Assembly (NCBI GenBank): GCA_964355945.1
Contig: CAYHGE010000042.1
Location: 1-29,394, forward strand
Length of the DNA: 29,394 bases
Direction of reading: 5' to 3'
DNA from: CAIVAT01 sp964355945
GTDB taxonomy: Bacteria; Bacteroidota; Bacteroidia; Bacteroidales; FEN-979
Below are positions 9,098 to 16,862 of this stretch, piece by piece. The position numbers and the translations under genes were made by a program. The notes under the pieces are model-generated. The model was not told the DNA's origin. It did not search any database and saw only the letters and a list, made by a program, of their open reading frames with translations. Each line of letters starts with the position of its first letter. Positions within the stretch are counted from its first letter, which is position 1.

Positions 9098-12000
9098 ATG
9101 GTGAAAAATTTATTCATTCTCTTGTTCTCTTTTTTGCCGGTTATTGCATCAGCCTCGGTACCTCATGCCGATTCATCTGTGCTGGCTGGTGGAGAATGGT
9201 ATAAACTGGCAATCACCCGTCAGGGAATTCACAAGATAACGTTTCAGGATTTTGTTGCCATGGGAGTTGACCCTTCAAAAATCAACACAGATAAAATCCG
9301 GTTGTTCGGGAATGGTCCTGGAATGTTGTCGGAAGTGAATTCAGCGCCCAGGATTGACGACCTAAGGGAAATTTCCATCCAGGTAATTGACAATGGCGAC
9401 GGACGTTTCGATCCGGCGGATTATATACTATTTTATGGCGAAGCAGCGGATAAATGGACTTACGAAAGGTTATCCCGCATTTATACTCACCAGCGAAACC
9501 TCTATTCCGACTCCACCTTCTATTTTCTGAATTTTGACCAGGGACCAGGCAAACGTGTTCAGCCAATGCCGGTCATGCCTGACCTTCCAAATAACTTCTC
9601 GTCGGTGTTCGACGATTTTTTATTGCACGAACTGGATAGACAGAACCTGATCAGATCCGGGAGGGAGTGGTTTGGTGAAGTTTTTGATAACGTTCAAAGT
9701 CAGCGGACATTTCCGTTCAATTTCCCCAATATCGACTCCCTGGCTCCTGTAAAAATCAGGTGGAATGTTGCTGCAAATGCACCGGTACCCAGTTATTATC
9801 ACTTGTGGCATTCAGGTTCAATCGTCGACTCGCTTAAAATCGATTCTACGAACCCCAAAGAATATACCCTGGCCGGATTGCAAAAAGCCAGGATCACAAC
9901 CATTGCAGATCCTTCACCGGATCAAACGATCACGCTCTCCTACAACATGCCAACTTCTAATTCAAAGGGGTGGCTCAACTTCATCGAAGTCATTGGCAGG
10001 CGTCATCTGGTTTGGACTGATTCTCAGATGATTTTCAGGGATGTCACAGCAGTCGGGCCTGGTAATATTACCGAATTTTCAATGAAAAATGCCAGCACTT
10101 CGATCACCATCTGGGATGTTTCAAATCCTTCCTCCATATTCTCAGTTGTGACAACTTTGACTGATGGGGTGCTGAAGTTCAAACGAACCACCGACACTCT
10201 TCGTGAATTCATCGCATTTGATGGTTCGGTTTTTTACCCGATCAACTATGCCGGACGTGTCGCAAACCAGAACCTTCATGCCATGGAAGCAGCCACGGTT
10301 GTTATTGTTACAAACCCGTTGTTTCTCGATCAGGCTCAGCAGTTGGGACAATTCCATCAGGAGCACAATGACCTTTCTTTCAACGTTGTAACAACGACCC
10401 AGGTTTTTAATGAATTCGCCTGCGGACAGGGTGACCCCACTGCCATACGCGATTTTGTGAAAATGCTGTACGACCGGGGTACAGAAGGAACCCGCCCAAA
10501 GTACCTGCTCCTTTTCGGTGATGGTTCTTATGATCCCAAAAACCGCATTCCCGGGAATAACAACCTGGTTCCGACATTCCAATCAACCGAATCTCTTAAT
10601 TCGACCAAAACTTATGTAACCGACGACTATTTCGGAATCATGGCCGACAATTCAGGCCAGGAATCCAATGGATCAATTGATATTGGCATCGGAAGGCTGC
10701 CCGTTTCGTCCGTTGAAGAGGCTCAGACCATGGTGGATAAAATTGTCAGGTATTCATCCAATGCCTATCCGGTGAAATCTGACTGGCGGAATGTTTTCAC
10801 CTTTGTTGCAGATGATGAAAATCAGAATCTTCATTTTCAGCAGGCTGAAGAGTTGTGTGCACTTGTAAAGTTGAAGTATCCGGTGTTCAATGTGAATAAA
10901 CTTTATCTTGATGCGTATCAGCTTGTTAAAATTCCTGGTGGAGAGCGCTTCCCGGAAGCAAACCGGGCATTAAACGATGCAGTGAACAAAGGGTCACTTA
11001 TTGTAAACTATACCGGACACGGCGGTGAGACCGGCTGGAGTTTTGAACAGGTGCTTACCACTACGGATATCCTTGCCTGGAAAAATAAAGACAAACTCCC
11101 CGTGTTTGTTACGGCTACCTGTGAATTCAGCAGGTTTGACAATCCCGAAAGATATACTGCCGGTGAAATGCTGATCCTTCATCCGAACGGAGGTGCCATC
11201 GGACTTTACTCAACAACAAGGCTTGCGTTCGCCGGAAATAATATCCAGCTTAACACGAGTTTTTACTATCATCTGATGGACAAGGGGGCAGATGGTAAAT
11301 ATGTCAGGATGGGGGATTTGATACGGTTGTCAAAGAATGATATCAGCAACAATGCCCAGCTGCGCAATTTTGTATTACTGGGAGATCCCGCTCAAAGTAT
11401 TGCTTTCTCCGGCTATAATGTAAAAACAACCGAGATCAATGGAAAGCCGCTCTATTCGTATGATACGGTTAAAGGATTGTCAACCGTTACCATTAAGGGC
11501 AGGGTTGAAGACGGAGGCGGGCAAAAGGTGACATCCTTCACAGGCATGGTGAACTGCAAAGTGTATGACAAACTGGTTACGAATACAACCCTTGGGAACC
11601 GTCCGGAAAACAATGAATCATACCCGGCCCCATTTAAGGTGCAAAACAGTTTGCTGTTTAAAGGAGATGTGCCTGTTGAGTCAGGAGAGTTTCAATACTC
11701 ATTTGTGGTTCCGAAAAATATCGCACTTCAGTTTGGGAAAGGAAAATTGAGTTATTTTGCCTGGAATGATGAGAAAGAGGCCTCCGGGTATTCCGACCTT
11801 GTTGTGATCGGTGGCAGGGATGAATCAATCAATCCGGTAAATCAGGGTCCCGATATCGCCCTGTACCTTGATGACAGGACATTTGTCAGTGGTGGCGAAA
11901 CAGGGAATGCAGCCATTTTGCTGGTTGATCTCTACGACACCAATGGAATAAACAGCCTGGGATTGGGGATTGGTCATGAAATTGAAGCTGTTCTGGACAA

Positions 12001-12502
12001 CGATCGCTCCAACGCCATGGTGCTGAATGATTATTATCTGGCTGAGTTCAATTCGTTTACGAGGGGAACCGTCGCCTATCCGCTTGATGGCCTTACGCCC
12101 GGCACCCATACATTGAGCCTGAAAGCCTGGGACATGTTTGATAACTCATCGGTGAAGGTGATCACTTTTGTGGTTCCTGATAATTCAGCCTTGATGGTGA
12201 AAAATGTGATGAATGCACCAAATCCATTGGTGGATCACACCAATTTCATTTTTCAGCCTCAGCAATTTGACGGAGGCGCACTAAATGTTCAGATACAAAT
12301 CTATAACCTGCAGGGAATCATGGTTAGGAAACTTGAACAAAATTACCCGGATCCGATGGCAGCAGGATTGAAAATACCGTGGGATGGCACTGACGCAAAC
12401 GGGAGAAATCTTAGCAACGGGATCTATCCGTATAAAGTTATATTTAATGCAACGAATGGGGCGAATTCGATGACAGCGCAGAAGCTGATGATAATTAGGT
12501 AA
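9098..12502 (+). CDS. Second PorU-type C25 sortase, lacking the N-terminal region
   Basis: This 1134-residue protein is a diverged tandem paralog of the preceding PorU. The start chosen is ATG 9098: it gives a clean signal peptide (MVKNLFILLFSFLPVIASA), while the frame open further upstream lies inside the first porU. After the signal peptide it begins directly at GGEWYKLAITRQGIHKITFQDF, the equivalent of about residue 185 of the first copy, so about 145 residues are missing. The C25 peptidase domain spans about 399-770 and keeps both catalytic positions, His641 in GHGGETGW and Cys675 in TATCEFSRFDNP, 34 residues apart as in copy one. A C-terminal FlgD-like domain starts near 1031 (NAPNPLVDHTNF). 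An active enzyme is likely. Substrate difference from copy one is unknown. porV follows 258 bp downstream. Confidence 0.92.
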   Translation: MVKNLFILLFSFLPVIASASVPHADSSVLAGGEWYKLAITRQGIHKITFQDFVAMGVDPSKINTDKIRLFGNGPGMLSEVNSAPRIDDLREISIQVIDNGDGRFDPADYILFYGEAADKWTYERLSRIYTHQRNLYSDSTFYFLNFDQGPGKRVQPMPVMPDLPNNFSSVFDDFLLHELDRQNLIRSGREWFGEVFDNVQSQRTFPFNFPNIDSLAPVKIRWNVAANAPVPSYYHLWHSGSIVDSLKIDSTNPKEYTLAGLQKARITTIADPSPDQTITLSYNMPTSNSKGWLNFIEVIGRRHLVWTDSQMIFRDVTAVGPGNITEFSMKNASTSITIWDVSNPSSIFSVVTTLTDGVLKFKRTTDTLREFIAFDGSVFYPINYAGRVANQNLHAMEAATVVIVTNPLFLDQAQQLGQFHQEHNDLSFNVVTTTQVFNEFACGQGDPTAIRDFVKMLYDRGTEGTRPKYLLLFGDGSYDPKNRIPGNNNLVPTFQSTESLNSTKTYVTDDYFGIMADNSGQESNGSIDIGIGRLPVSSVEEAQTMVDKIVRYSSNAYPVKSDWRNVFTFVADDENQNLHFQQAEELCALVKLKYPVFNVNKLYLDAYQLVKIPGGERFPEANRALNDAVNKGSLIVNYTGHGGETGWSFEQVLTTTDILAWKNKDKLPVFVTATCEFSRFDNPERYTAGEMLILHPNGGAIGLYSTTRLAFAGNNIQLNTSFYYHLMDKGADGKYVRMGDLIRLSKNDISNNAQLRNFVLLGDPAQSIAFSGYNVKTTEINGKPLYSYDTVKGLSTVTIKGRVEDGGGQKVTSFTGMVNCKVYDKLVTNTTLGNRPENNESYPAPFKVQNSLLFKGDVPVESGEFQYSFVVPKNIALQFGKGKLSYFAWNDEKEASGYSDLVVIGGRDESINPVNQGPDIALYLDDRTFVSGGETGNAAILLVDLYDTNGINSLGLGIGHEIEAVLDNDRSNAMVLNDYYLAEFNSFTRGTVAYPLDGLTPGTHTLSLKAWDMFDNSSVKVITFVVPDNSALMVKNVMNAPNPLVDHTNFIFQPQQFDGGALNVQIQIYNLQGIMVRKLEQNYPDPMAAGLKIPWDGTDANGRNLSNGIYPYKVIFNATNGANSMTAQKLMIIR

Positions 12503-12535
12503 AGGAAGGCCGGTTGTTCCACCAGCCATTTTTTA

Positions 12536-12609
12536 TCGCCAAGATGCAAAGACGCGTAAAAAAAGCACATTGATTATTTTTCATTTGCGCCTTAGCGTCT
12601 TTGCGGTAA
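12536..12609. repeat. GCAAAGACGC inverted-repeat element
   Basis: In the 258-bp spacer between the second porU gene and porV, GCAAAGACGC (12546-12555) and its exact reverse complement (12595-12604) face each other across a 39-nt AT-rich middle; GCC- and GGCGC-type flanks extend both arms imperfectly. Elements built on this word are, in my recollection, dispersed in intergenic regions of many Bacteroidota genomes. It may be a small non-autonomous element or a structured RNA signal. It does not look like a good terminator, although a run of A follows on the plus strand. Confidence 0.6.
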
Positions 12610-12708
12610 AGAAAAAAATTCTGGCTTTGAGATAACTTTTTATAGGCTGAGCCTTGATCGATTATAAACTAATTTACGTGTAAAGCAATATCTGAAAACT
12701 AAAAGCGT

Positions 12709-12716
12709 TAATTTTG
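12709..12716 (+). promoter_or_regulatory. -7 promoter box of porV
   Basis: TAATTTTG is a full match to TAnnTTTG and lies 44 nt before the porV ATG. No clear -33 box is seen at the expected distance. It suggests that porV can be transcribed apart from the porU genes. Confidence 0.5.
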
Positions 12717-12760
12717 CAACCTTTTTGTCATCATATCATTATTTATTTAGAATTTAACAG

Positions 12761-13975
12761 ATGAAGATCAGATTATCTATTGTATTATTTTGTGTATTGA
12801 CCGTATCCGGAATCTTCGGACAGAATAGCATTAATCAGGAGGAGCAATATACAGAAAAAAAAGACGGAAGCAGGGTCATTTCTACAGCCGTCCCGTTTTT
12901 AACGATCTCCCCTGATGCCCGTGCGGGTGGTATGGGCAATGTTGGTGCGTCAACGATGCCGGATGCCTATTCGATGTACTGGAATCCAGCCAAATATGCT
13001 TTTATTGATAAAACCTTTGGGTTTGGAATCGGTTATGTACCCTGGTTGCGCCAGTTGGTTAATGATATTGGACTTTACTCTGTAGTTGGTTATGGCAAAC
13101 TTGGTGACAAACAGGCAATTGCCGGGTCGTTACGGTTTTTTTCCATGGGATCTGTCCAGTTTACAGATGACTACGGTACCAACACAGTGTTGGTGAAACC
13201 CAATGAATGGGCGATCGATGCTACGTATGCACGGAAGTTCTCACGGGAGTTTTCAGGTGCCATCGCCGGTCGGTTTGTCTATTCGAACCTCGTTCCGGTA
13301 GATGTGAATAATATGAATGTCCAGCCAGGTACTTCTGTGGCAGCTGATGTAGCCCTCTACTACCATCATGAAATGGAGATCAAGGGATTATCAAAGGCTT
13401 ATATCGATTTTGGTCTCAATATTTCCAATATCGGGTCGAAAATGTCATACAGCAGCTCCTCGATTGTCAGGGATTTTATCCCGACAACTTTACGTCTTGG
13501 TCCTTCATTTACCATGGATATCGATGATTACAACCGGATCGCAATTTCATTTGATCTGATCAAACTGCTTGTACCGACACCTCCTGTGTATGAATATGAC
13601 AGCGTGCAGAAAAAGCGGGTCATCGTTAAAGGTATGGATCCCGACGTTTCCCCGGTGAAGGGGATGATTCAGTCGTTTTACGATGCGCCTTACGGCTTTA
13701 CCGAAGAGATGCAGGAGATCAATGTTGCAATTGCAGCAGAGTACTGGTACAATAAGTTATTTTCCATCCGGGCCGGTTATTTTTACGAGTCAGTTTACAA
13801 AGGTGACAGACAGTTTTTTACCGTTGGTGGCGGGTTGCGGTACAATGTTTTTGGCCTCGATTTTTCCTACCTGATTCCGGTAAAAACCAACAATCCGTTG
13901 CAGCATACGTTGCAATTTACGCTGTTGTTTAATTTCGACAACGCCAAAGCCCCGGCAAAAGCCGCTACAAACTAG
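12761..13975 (+). CDS. porV: Type IX secretion outer-membrane protein PorV (LptO)
   Basis: The 404-residue product carries a signal peptide (cleavage near IFG-QN, residue 20) and the PorV hallmark just after it: VPFLTISPDARAGGMGNVG, then DAYSMYWNPAKYAF. The rest has the strand pattern of a FadL-like 14-stranded outer-membrane barrel. PorV takes folded T9SS cargo from the SprA translocon by binding its C-terminal domain and, with PorU, forms the attachment complex. Placement right after two porU genes fits this partnership. The TAG stop is immediately followed by an octamer repeat array. Start is ATG 12761. Confidence 0.94.
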   Translation: MKIRLSIVLFCVLTVSGIFGQNSINQEEQYTEKKDGSRVISTAVPFLTISPDARAGGMGNVGASTMPDAYSMYWNPAKYAFIDKTFGFGIGYVPWLRQLVNDIGLYSVVGYGKLGDKQAIAGSLRFFSMGSVQFTDDYGTNTVLVKPNEWAIDATYARKFSREFSGAIAGRFVYSNLVPVDVNNMNVQPGTSVAADVALYYHHEMEIKGLSKAYIDFGLNISNIGSKMSYSSSSIVRDFIPTTLRLGPSFTMDIDDYNRIAISFDLIKLLVPTPPVYEYDSVQKKRVIVKGMDPDVSPVKGMIQSFYDAPYGFTEEMQEINVAIAAEYWYNKLFSIRAGYFYESVYKGDRQFFTVGGGLRYNVFGLDFSYLIPVKTNNPLQHTLQFTLLFNFDNAKAPAKAATN

Positions 13976-14087
13976 TTCACCCGTTCACCTGTTCACCCGT
14001 TTACCCGTTTACCCATTTACCTGTTCACCTGTTCACCTGTTCACCTGTTCACCTGTTCACCAGTTCACCTGTTCACCAGTTCACCTC
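13976..14087. repeat. Octamer tandem array (TTCACCTG type) between porV and ispF
   Basis: Fourteen consecutive 8-bp units fill the whole porV-ispF spacer. Units read TTCACCCG, TTCACCTG, TTTACCCG, TTCACCAG and similar, differing mainly at positions 3, 7 and 8. The first unit touches the porV stop and the last ends 2 bp before the ispF ATG, leaving no room for an ordinary promoter or SD. The same family recurs downstream of ispF. Confidence 0.9.
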
Positions 14088-14089
14088 CT

Positions 14090-14572
14090 ATGTTCCGGAT
14101 CGGTTTTGGTTTCGACACGCATAAACTCGAAGTGGAGCGCAAATTCTGGCTTGGCGGGGTGTTGATTCCCCATGAGAAAGGTGCTGCCGGCCATTCTGAT
14201 GCCGATGTGCTGATCCATGCCATCATTGATGCACTCTTAGGTGCGGCAGGCTTGCGTGATATCGGCACCCAATTTCCTGATACTTCTCCTGCTTATAAGG
14301 ATATAGACAGTAAACAGCTTCTTGCCCGTACAATGGAAATGATTGGAGACAAAGGATTTGTCATTGGCAATATTGATTGCACCATTGTTCTTCAAAACCC
14401 GAAAATCAGCAATCACATTCCGGAAATGACCGATACCCTGTCGAAACTGATGAAAACAGAATCCGGACAGCTCTCCATCAAAGCAAAAACCAGTGAAAAC
14501 CTCGGCTTCATCGGCCGTGAAGAGGGAATCTCCGCCTACGCTGTGGTTCTATTATTCAAAGGTGAAAACTAG
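14090..14572 (+). CDS. ispF: 2-C-methyl-D-erythritol 2,4-cyclodiphosphate synthase
   Basis: This 160-residue cytoplasmic enzyme forms the cyclodiphosphate intermediate of the non-mevalonate isoprenoid pathway. Metal ligands are visible as Asp9 and His11 (GFGFDTHKL) and His43 (SDADVLIHAIIDALLGAAG); the loop DIGTQFPDTSPAYKDIDS and the C-terminal block KTSENLGFIGREEGISAYA are also standard. Length matches the family. It starts at ATG 14090, two bases after an octamer array, and after its TAG stop another array of the same type begins within 10 bp. No promoter or ribosome-binding site is recognisable, so expression probably depends on read-through from porV or on a non-canonical leader. The last 16 bases of the gene are duplicated on the far side of the assembly gap. 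Confidence 0.95.
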   Translation: MFRIGFGFDTHKLEVERKFWLGGVLIPHEKGAAGHSDADVLIHAIIDALLGAAGLRDIGTQFPDTSPAYKDIDSKQLLARTMEMIGDKGFVIGNIDCTIVLQNPKISNHIPEMTDTLSKLMKTESGQLSIKAKTSENLGFIGREEGISAYAVVLLFKGEN

Positions 14573-14580
14573 CACAAACA

Positions 14581-14611
14581 GTTCACCCGCTCACCCGCTC
14601 ACCCGCTCACC
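14581..14611. repeat. Octamer array downstream of ispF, left of gap
   Basis: About four units of the 8-bp family (here TTCACCCG followed by CTCACCCG copies) run from 8 bp after the ispF stop into the N run. The array is cut by the gap; its true length is unknown. Confidence 0.85.
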
Positions 14612-14711
14612 NNNNNNNNNNNNNNNNNNNNNNNNNNNNNNNNNNNNNNNNNNNNNNNNNNNNNNNNNNNNNNNNNNNNNNNNNNNNNNNNNNNNNNNNN
14701 NNNNNNNNNNN
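14612..14711. other. Assembly gap of exactly 100 N
   Basis: Exactly 100 N is a conventional placeholder for a gap of unknown size. The 55 bases before it (14557-14611) recur exactly after it (14712-14766), from inside the ispF 3' end through three CTCACCCG units. The two contigs most likely overlap here, so probably little or no sequence is missing and the right-hand copy is redundant. Confidence 0.95.
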
Positions 14712-14736
14712 CAAAGGTGAAAACTAGCACAAACAG

Positions 14737-14781
14737 TTCACCCGCTCACCCGCTCACCCGCTCACCCGTTTACCTGTTCAC
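14737..14781. repeat. Octamer array between the gap and the membrane-protein gene
   Basis: Five units of the 8-bp family (TTCACCCG, CTCACCCG three times, TTTACCTG) and a partial TTCAC. The array reaches into the stop codon of the minus-strand gene (TGA at 14778-14780 is read from the repeat itself), mirroring the array that touches the porV stop. Confidence 0.85.
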
Positions 14782-16622
14782 TTCCCATAAAACCTCACCA
14801 CAAAATCGTCCACCAGCATCGGTTTCTTCCCGGTGTTCCATATATACACCTTAAGAATGCCATTCGGGTTCGAAAACTCAGGTAACATTAATGAGAAGGT
14901 GCATTTTCTCCACGTTTTTAAACGCTCCTGCGGCACGTCATTGAGCTTAAAACCCTGCCACCAGTTTTCTCCCGGGTGAATGGAATCTGAACTCAGCACA
15001 ACGAGTGCTCCGTTACTGGCTCCCCTGGTACTGTCCCAAACCATGATCTCACCGGTAACATAGCAAGCCGCTGGCAAATTTGACAGATGACCCACCCTGA
15101 TGGCAATACCGGGACTGAATTGATGCAATGAATCAAGGTAACCGGCATGGCTACCGGAGTATGCCCGGCGTGTTTCAACAATCGAATTGGTATTCCAGCC
15201 CTCAGCCGGTTTCTCAAAACCATTGGCAAATACGCAGGCAGGCTGATACAGGTTTATATTGAAGTTGGCAATCTCTTCATTGCCTCCCAGGCAATTTATC
15301 ACCGCTGAATCAGTACGCATAAATACATGGCAGAATTTAGCTTTATTCATGCTGTTGGGCTGGATTACCTGATGGGTATATTGCCAGGTTTGCACCAGGT
15401 TCAGCAGGATGAGAGGGGAGAGGATGACCATAAACCCGTAAACGACGGCCCTGGAGCGGCTGGCATTCATGAGCAGGGCGAGCAGGATGGCGTAAATTCC
15501 ATAGTAATCGATGAAAGGCCGCAACCCGAACCCATCGCCATAGTACCAGTTCCACCAGCTGGCAATAAGGTAGGTACTTAAGATCAGGAATACGGCCATG
15601 CTGATAAATCGCATTCGGTTCTTGATTACCAATGGAATAAGGCCAGATAATGCGACCAGGATCAGTGGAGTGTAGATGAAAAGACCTTTTCTCCAGCTGA
15701 ACAATACGTTAAAGATCTCAGGTCTGCTGAAATTAAACCCCTCATTCTGATAGGACCAAATCGCTATGCGACCTGTTTGCAGGTACCACAGAATCAACTG
15801 TATGGATACAATCACCAGAAAAGAGAGTATCAATACCAGCCTGGAGCGTTTTTTTGACCAGGCAATCCGGACAAACTGTTTTAGCTTTAAGCTGTTTTCA
15901 AACAGAAACGGGATCAACAGGATCACGAACATATTGGTCGGACGTATCAGGCATACCAGACCGAGACACAACCCCATTTGTAACGCAGATCCAACCTTCC
16001 AGTTCTGAATTGCAACAATGGTGACCCAAAGAAACCCGTTGATGGCGAAAAAAGAGAAGACATGCGACATGGTTGGTTGCCACAAACTGTAATAAAACAA
16101 ATTGGTGCCAAACAGGATTAAAAACAGGGTCAACATGACTACAGCAGGCCGGATCTGTAAGTATTCCAGGATCTTTTTTAGAAAATTTAACCCTGCAAAG
16201 AGGTAGAAGAGGGTGCCAAGACCAATGAAAAACTGGAAGAAAAAGGAGAATCCATTTATGTCACCCCCGGAAATCCATGCAAAGAAGGTCCCGGCTAAGA
16301 AGAAAGGCAACAGAAGCAATGCCTCACCGGCAAAGTACTTGTTCATTGAATGATTGCCGGATTTCACAAGGTATCCCGGCTTGTAGTGGCGGTATCCAAG
16401 GAGTTTTGCCTCCCGCTCTGCAACCTTTGAAAATGTGGCATCTTGGTCGATGATCAACGCTGGCAAATAGGCATAGTAACCACGCCCGTCGCTTGTAATG
16501 ATGCTTTTCCACCCGGGAACACCGTCGTTGAACACCCGCATGCTCAGAAAGAAGGCCAGCATGAAGGCAATCATGCAGAACTGAACAATATTTAGGTGTT
16601 TGGTGTGAAGCATGATTGGCAT
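14778..16622 (-). CDS. Polytopic membrane protein, probable GT-C type glycosyltransferase with C-terminal beta domain
   Basis: The 614-residue product has a first membrane segment at about 11-27, then a loop with DGRGYYAYLPALIIDQDATF, followed by roughly ten further hydrophobic segments up to about residue 415. This layout, with an acidic motif in the first outside loop, resembles GT-C glycosyltransferases (dolichol-phosphate-mannose/GT39-like) that use lipid-linked sugars in the inner membrane. I see no family-defining signature, so the function is inferred. The last 170 residues (from about 445, VFANGFEKPAEGWN to VDDFVVRFYGK) are soluble and look like a jelly-roll sugar-binding domain, presumably periplasmic. 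Start is ATG 16620-16622, with ATG 16611-16613 as an alternative; the upstream region is a 7-mer repeat hairpin lacking a clear promoter. It stands alone, convergent to ispF. Confidence 0.72.
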   Translation of the reverse strand: MPIMLHTKHLNIVQFCMIAFMLAFFLSMRVFNDGVPGWKSIITSDGRGYYAYLPALIIDQDATFSKVAEREAKLLGYRHYKPGYLVKSGNHSMNKYFAGEALLLLPFFLAGTFFAWISGGDINGFSFFFQFFIGLGTLFYLFAGLNFLKKILEYLQIRPAVVMLTLFLILFGTNLFYYSLWQPTMSHVFSFFAINGFLWVTIVAIQNWKVGSALQMGLCLGLVCLIRPTNMFVILLIPFLFENSLKLKQFVRIAWSKKRSRLVLILSFLVIVSIQLILWYLQTGRIAIWSYQNEGFNFSRPEIFNVLFSWRKGLFIYTPLILVALSGLIPLVIKNRMRFISMAVFLILSTYLIASWWNWYYGDGFGLRPFIDYYGIYAILLALLMNASRSRAVVYGFMVILSPLILLNLVQTWQYTHQVIQPNSMNKAKFCHVFMRTDSAVINCLGGNEEIANFNINLYQPACVFANGFEKPAEGWNTNSIVETRRAYSGSHAGYLDSLHQFSPGIAIRVGHLSNLPAACYVTGEIMVWDSTRGASNGALVVLSSDSIHPGENWWQGFKLNDVPQERLKTWRKCTFSLMLPEFSNPNGILKVYIWNTGKKPMLVDDFVVRFYGK

Positions 16623-16624
16623 TT

Positions 16625-16753
16625 ATTTACGATTGGACGATTTTAGATTGCAGATTGAATTGGTTGATTTACGATTTACGATTGAGCAGCCCTAATCGTA
16701 AATCAGTAAATCGTAAATTTTATTCGTTAATCGTAAATCGTCCAATCGTAAAT
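16625..16753. repeat. Inverted repeat with heptamer units (ATTTACG type)
   Basis: A 19-nt arm (16625-16643, ATTTACGATTGGACGATTT) is matched exactly in inverted orientation at 16735-16753. Between them the word GATTTAC repeats with 7-bp period (about 16657-16684) and its reverse complement GTAAATC follows (about 16695-16740), so most of the 129-bp stretch can fold into one long hairpin. It fills the spacer between the divergent membrane-protein gene and rpsF and begins 3 bp from the former's ATG. Confidence 0.85.
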
Positions 16754-16786
16754 TTTTTTAATTGTCAAATATAGAGAAGTTTGTCT

Positions 16787-16818
16787 TTTGGTAGATTAAT
16801 ATAATTTTCGTAATTTTG
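16787..16818 (+). promoter_or_regulatory. Promoter of the rpsF-rpsR-rplI operon
   Basis: TTTG (16787-16790), a 20-nt spacer and TAATTTTG (16811-16818) match the Bacteroidota promoter consensus at both boxes with ideal spacing. The leader to the rpsF ATG is about 40 nt and AT-rich. Confidence 0.75.
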
Positions 16819-16862
16819 CAGTCCTTTTTAAAAATCTATACACTAATTAAAATCAACGAGAA

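Noticed and set aside
13976..14089. Octamer array considered as a CRISPR array
   Set aside because: The repeat is 8 bp, the units are directly adjacent with no spacers, and no cas gene is present.
14493..14720. Open frame running across the N gap
   Set aside because: It is out of frame with ispF and open only because N codons are not read as stops.
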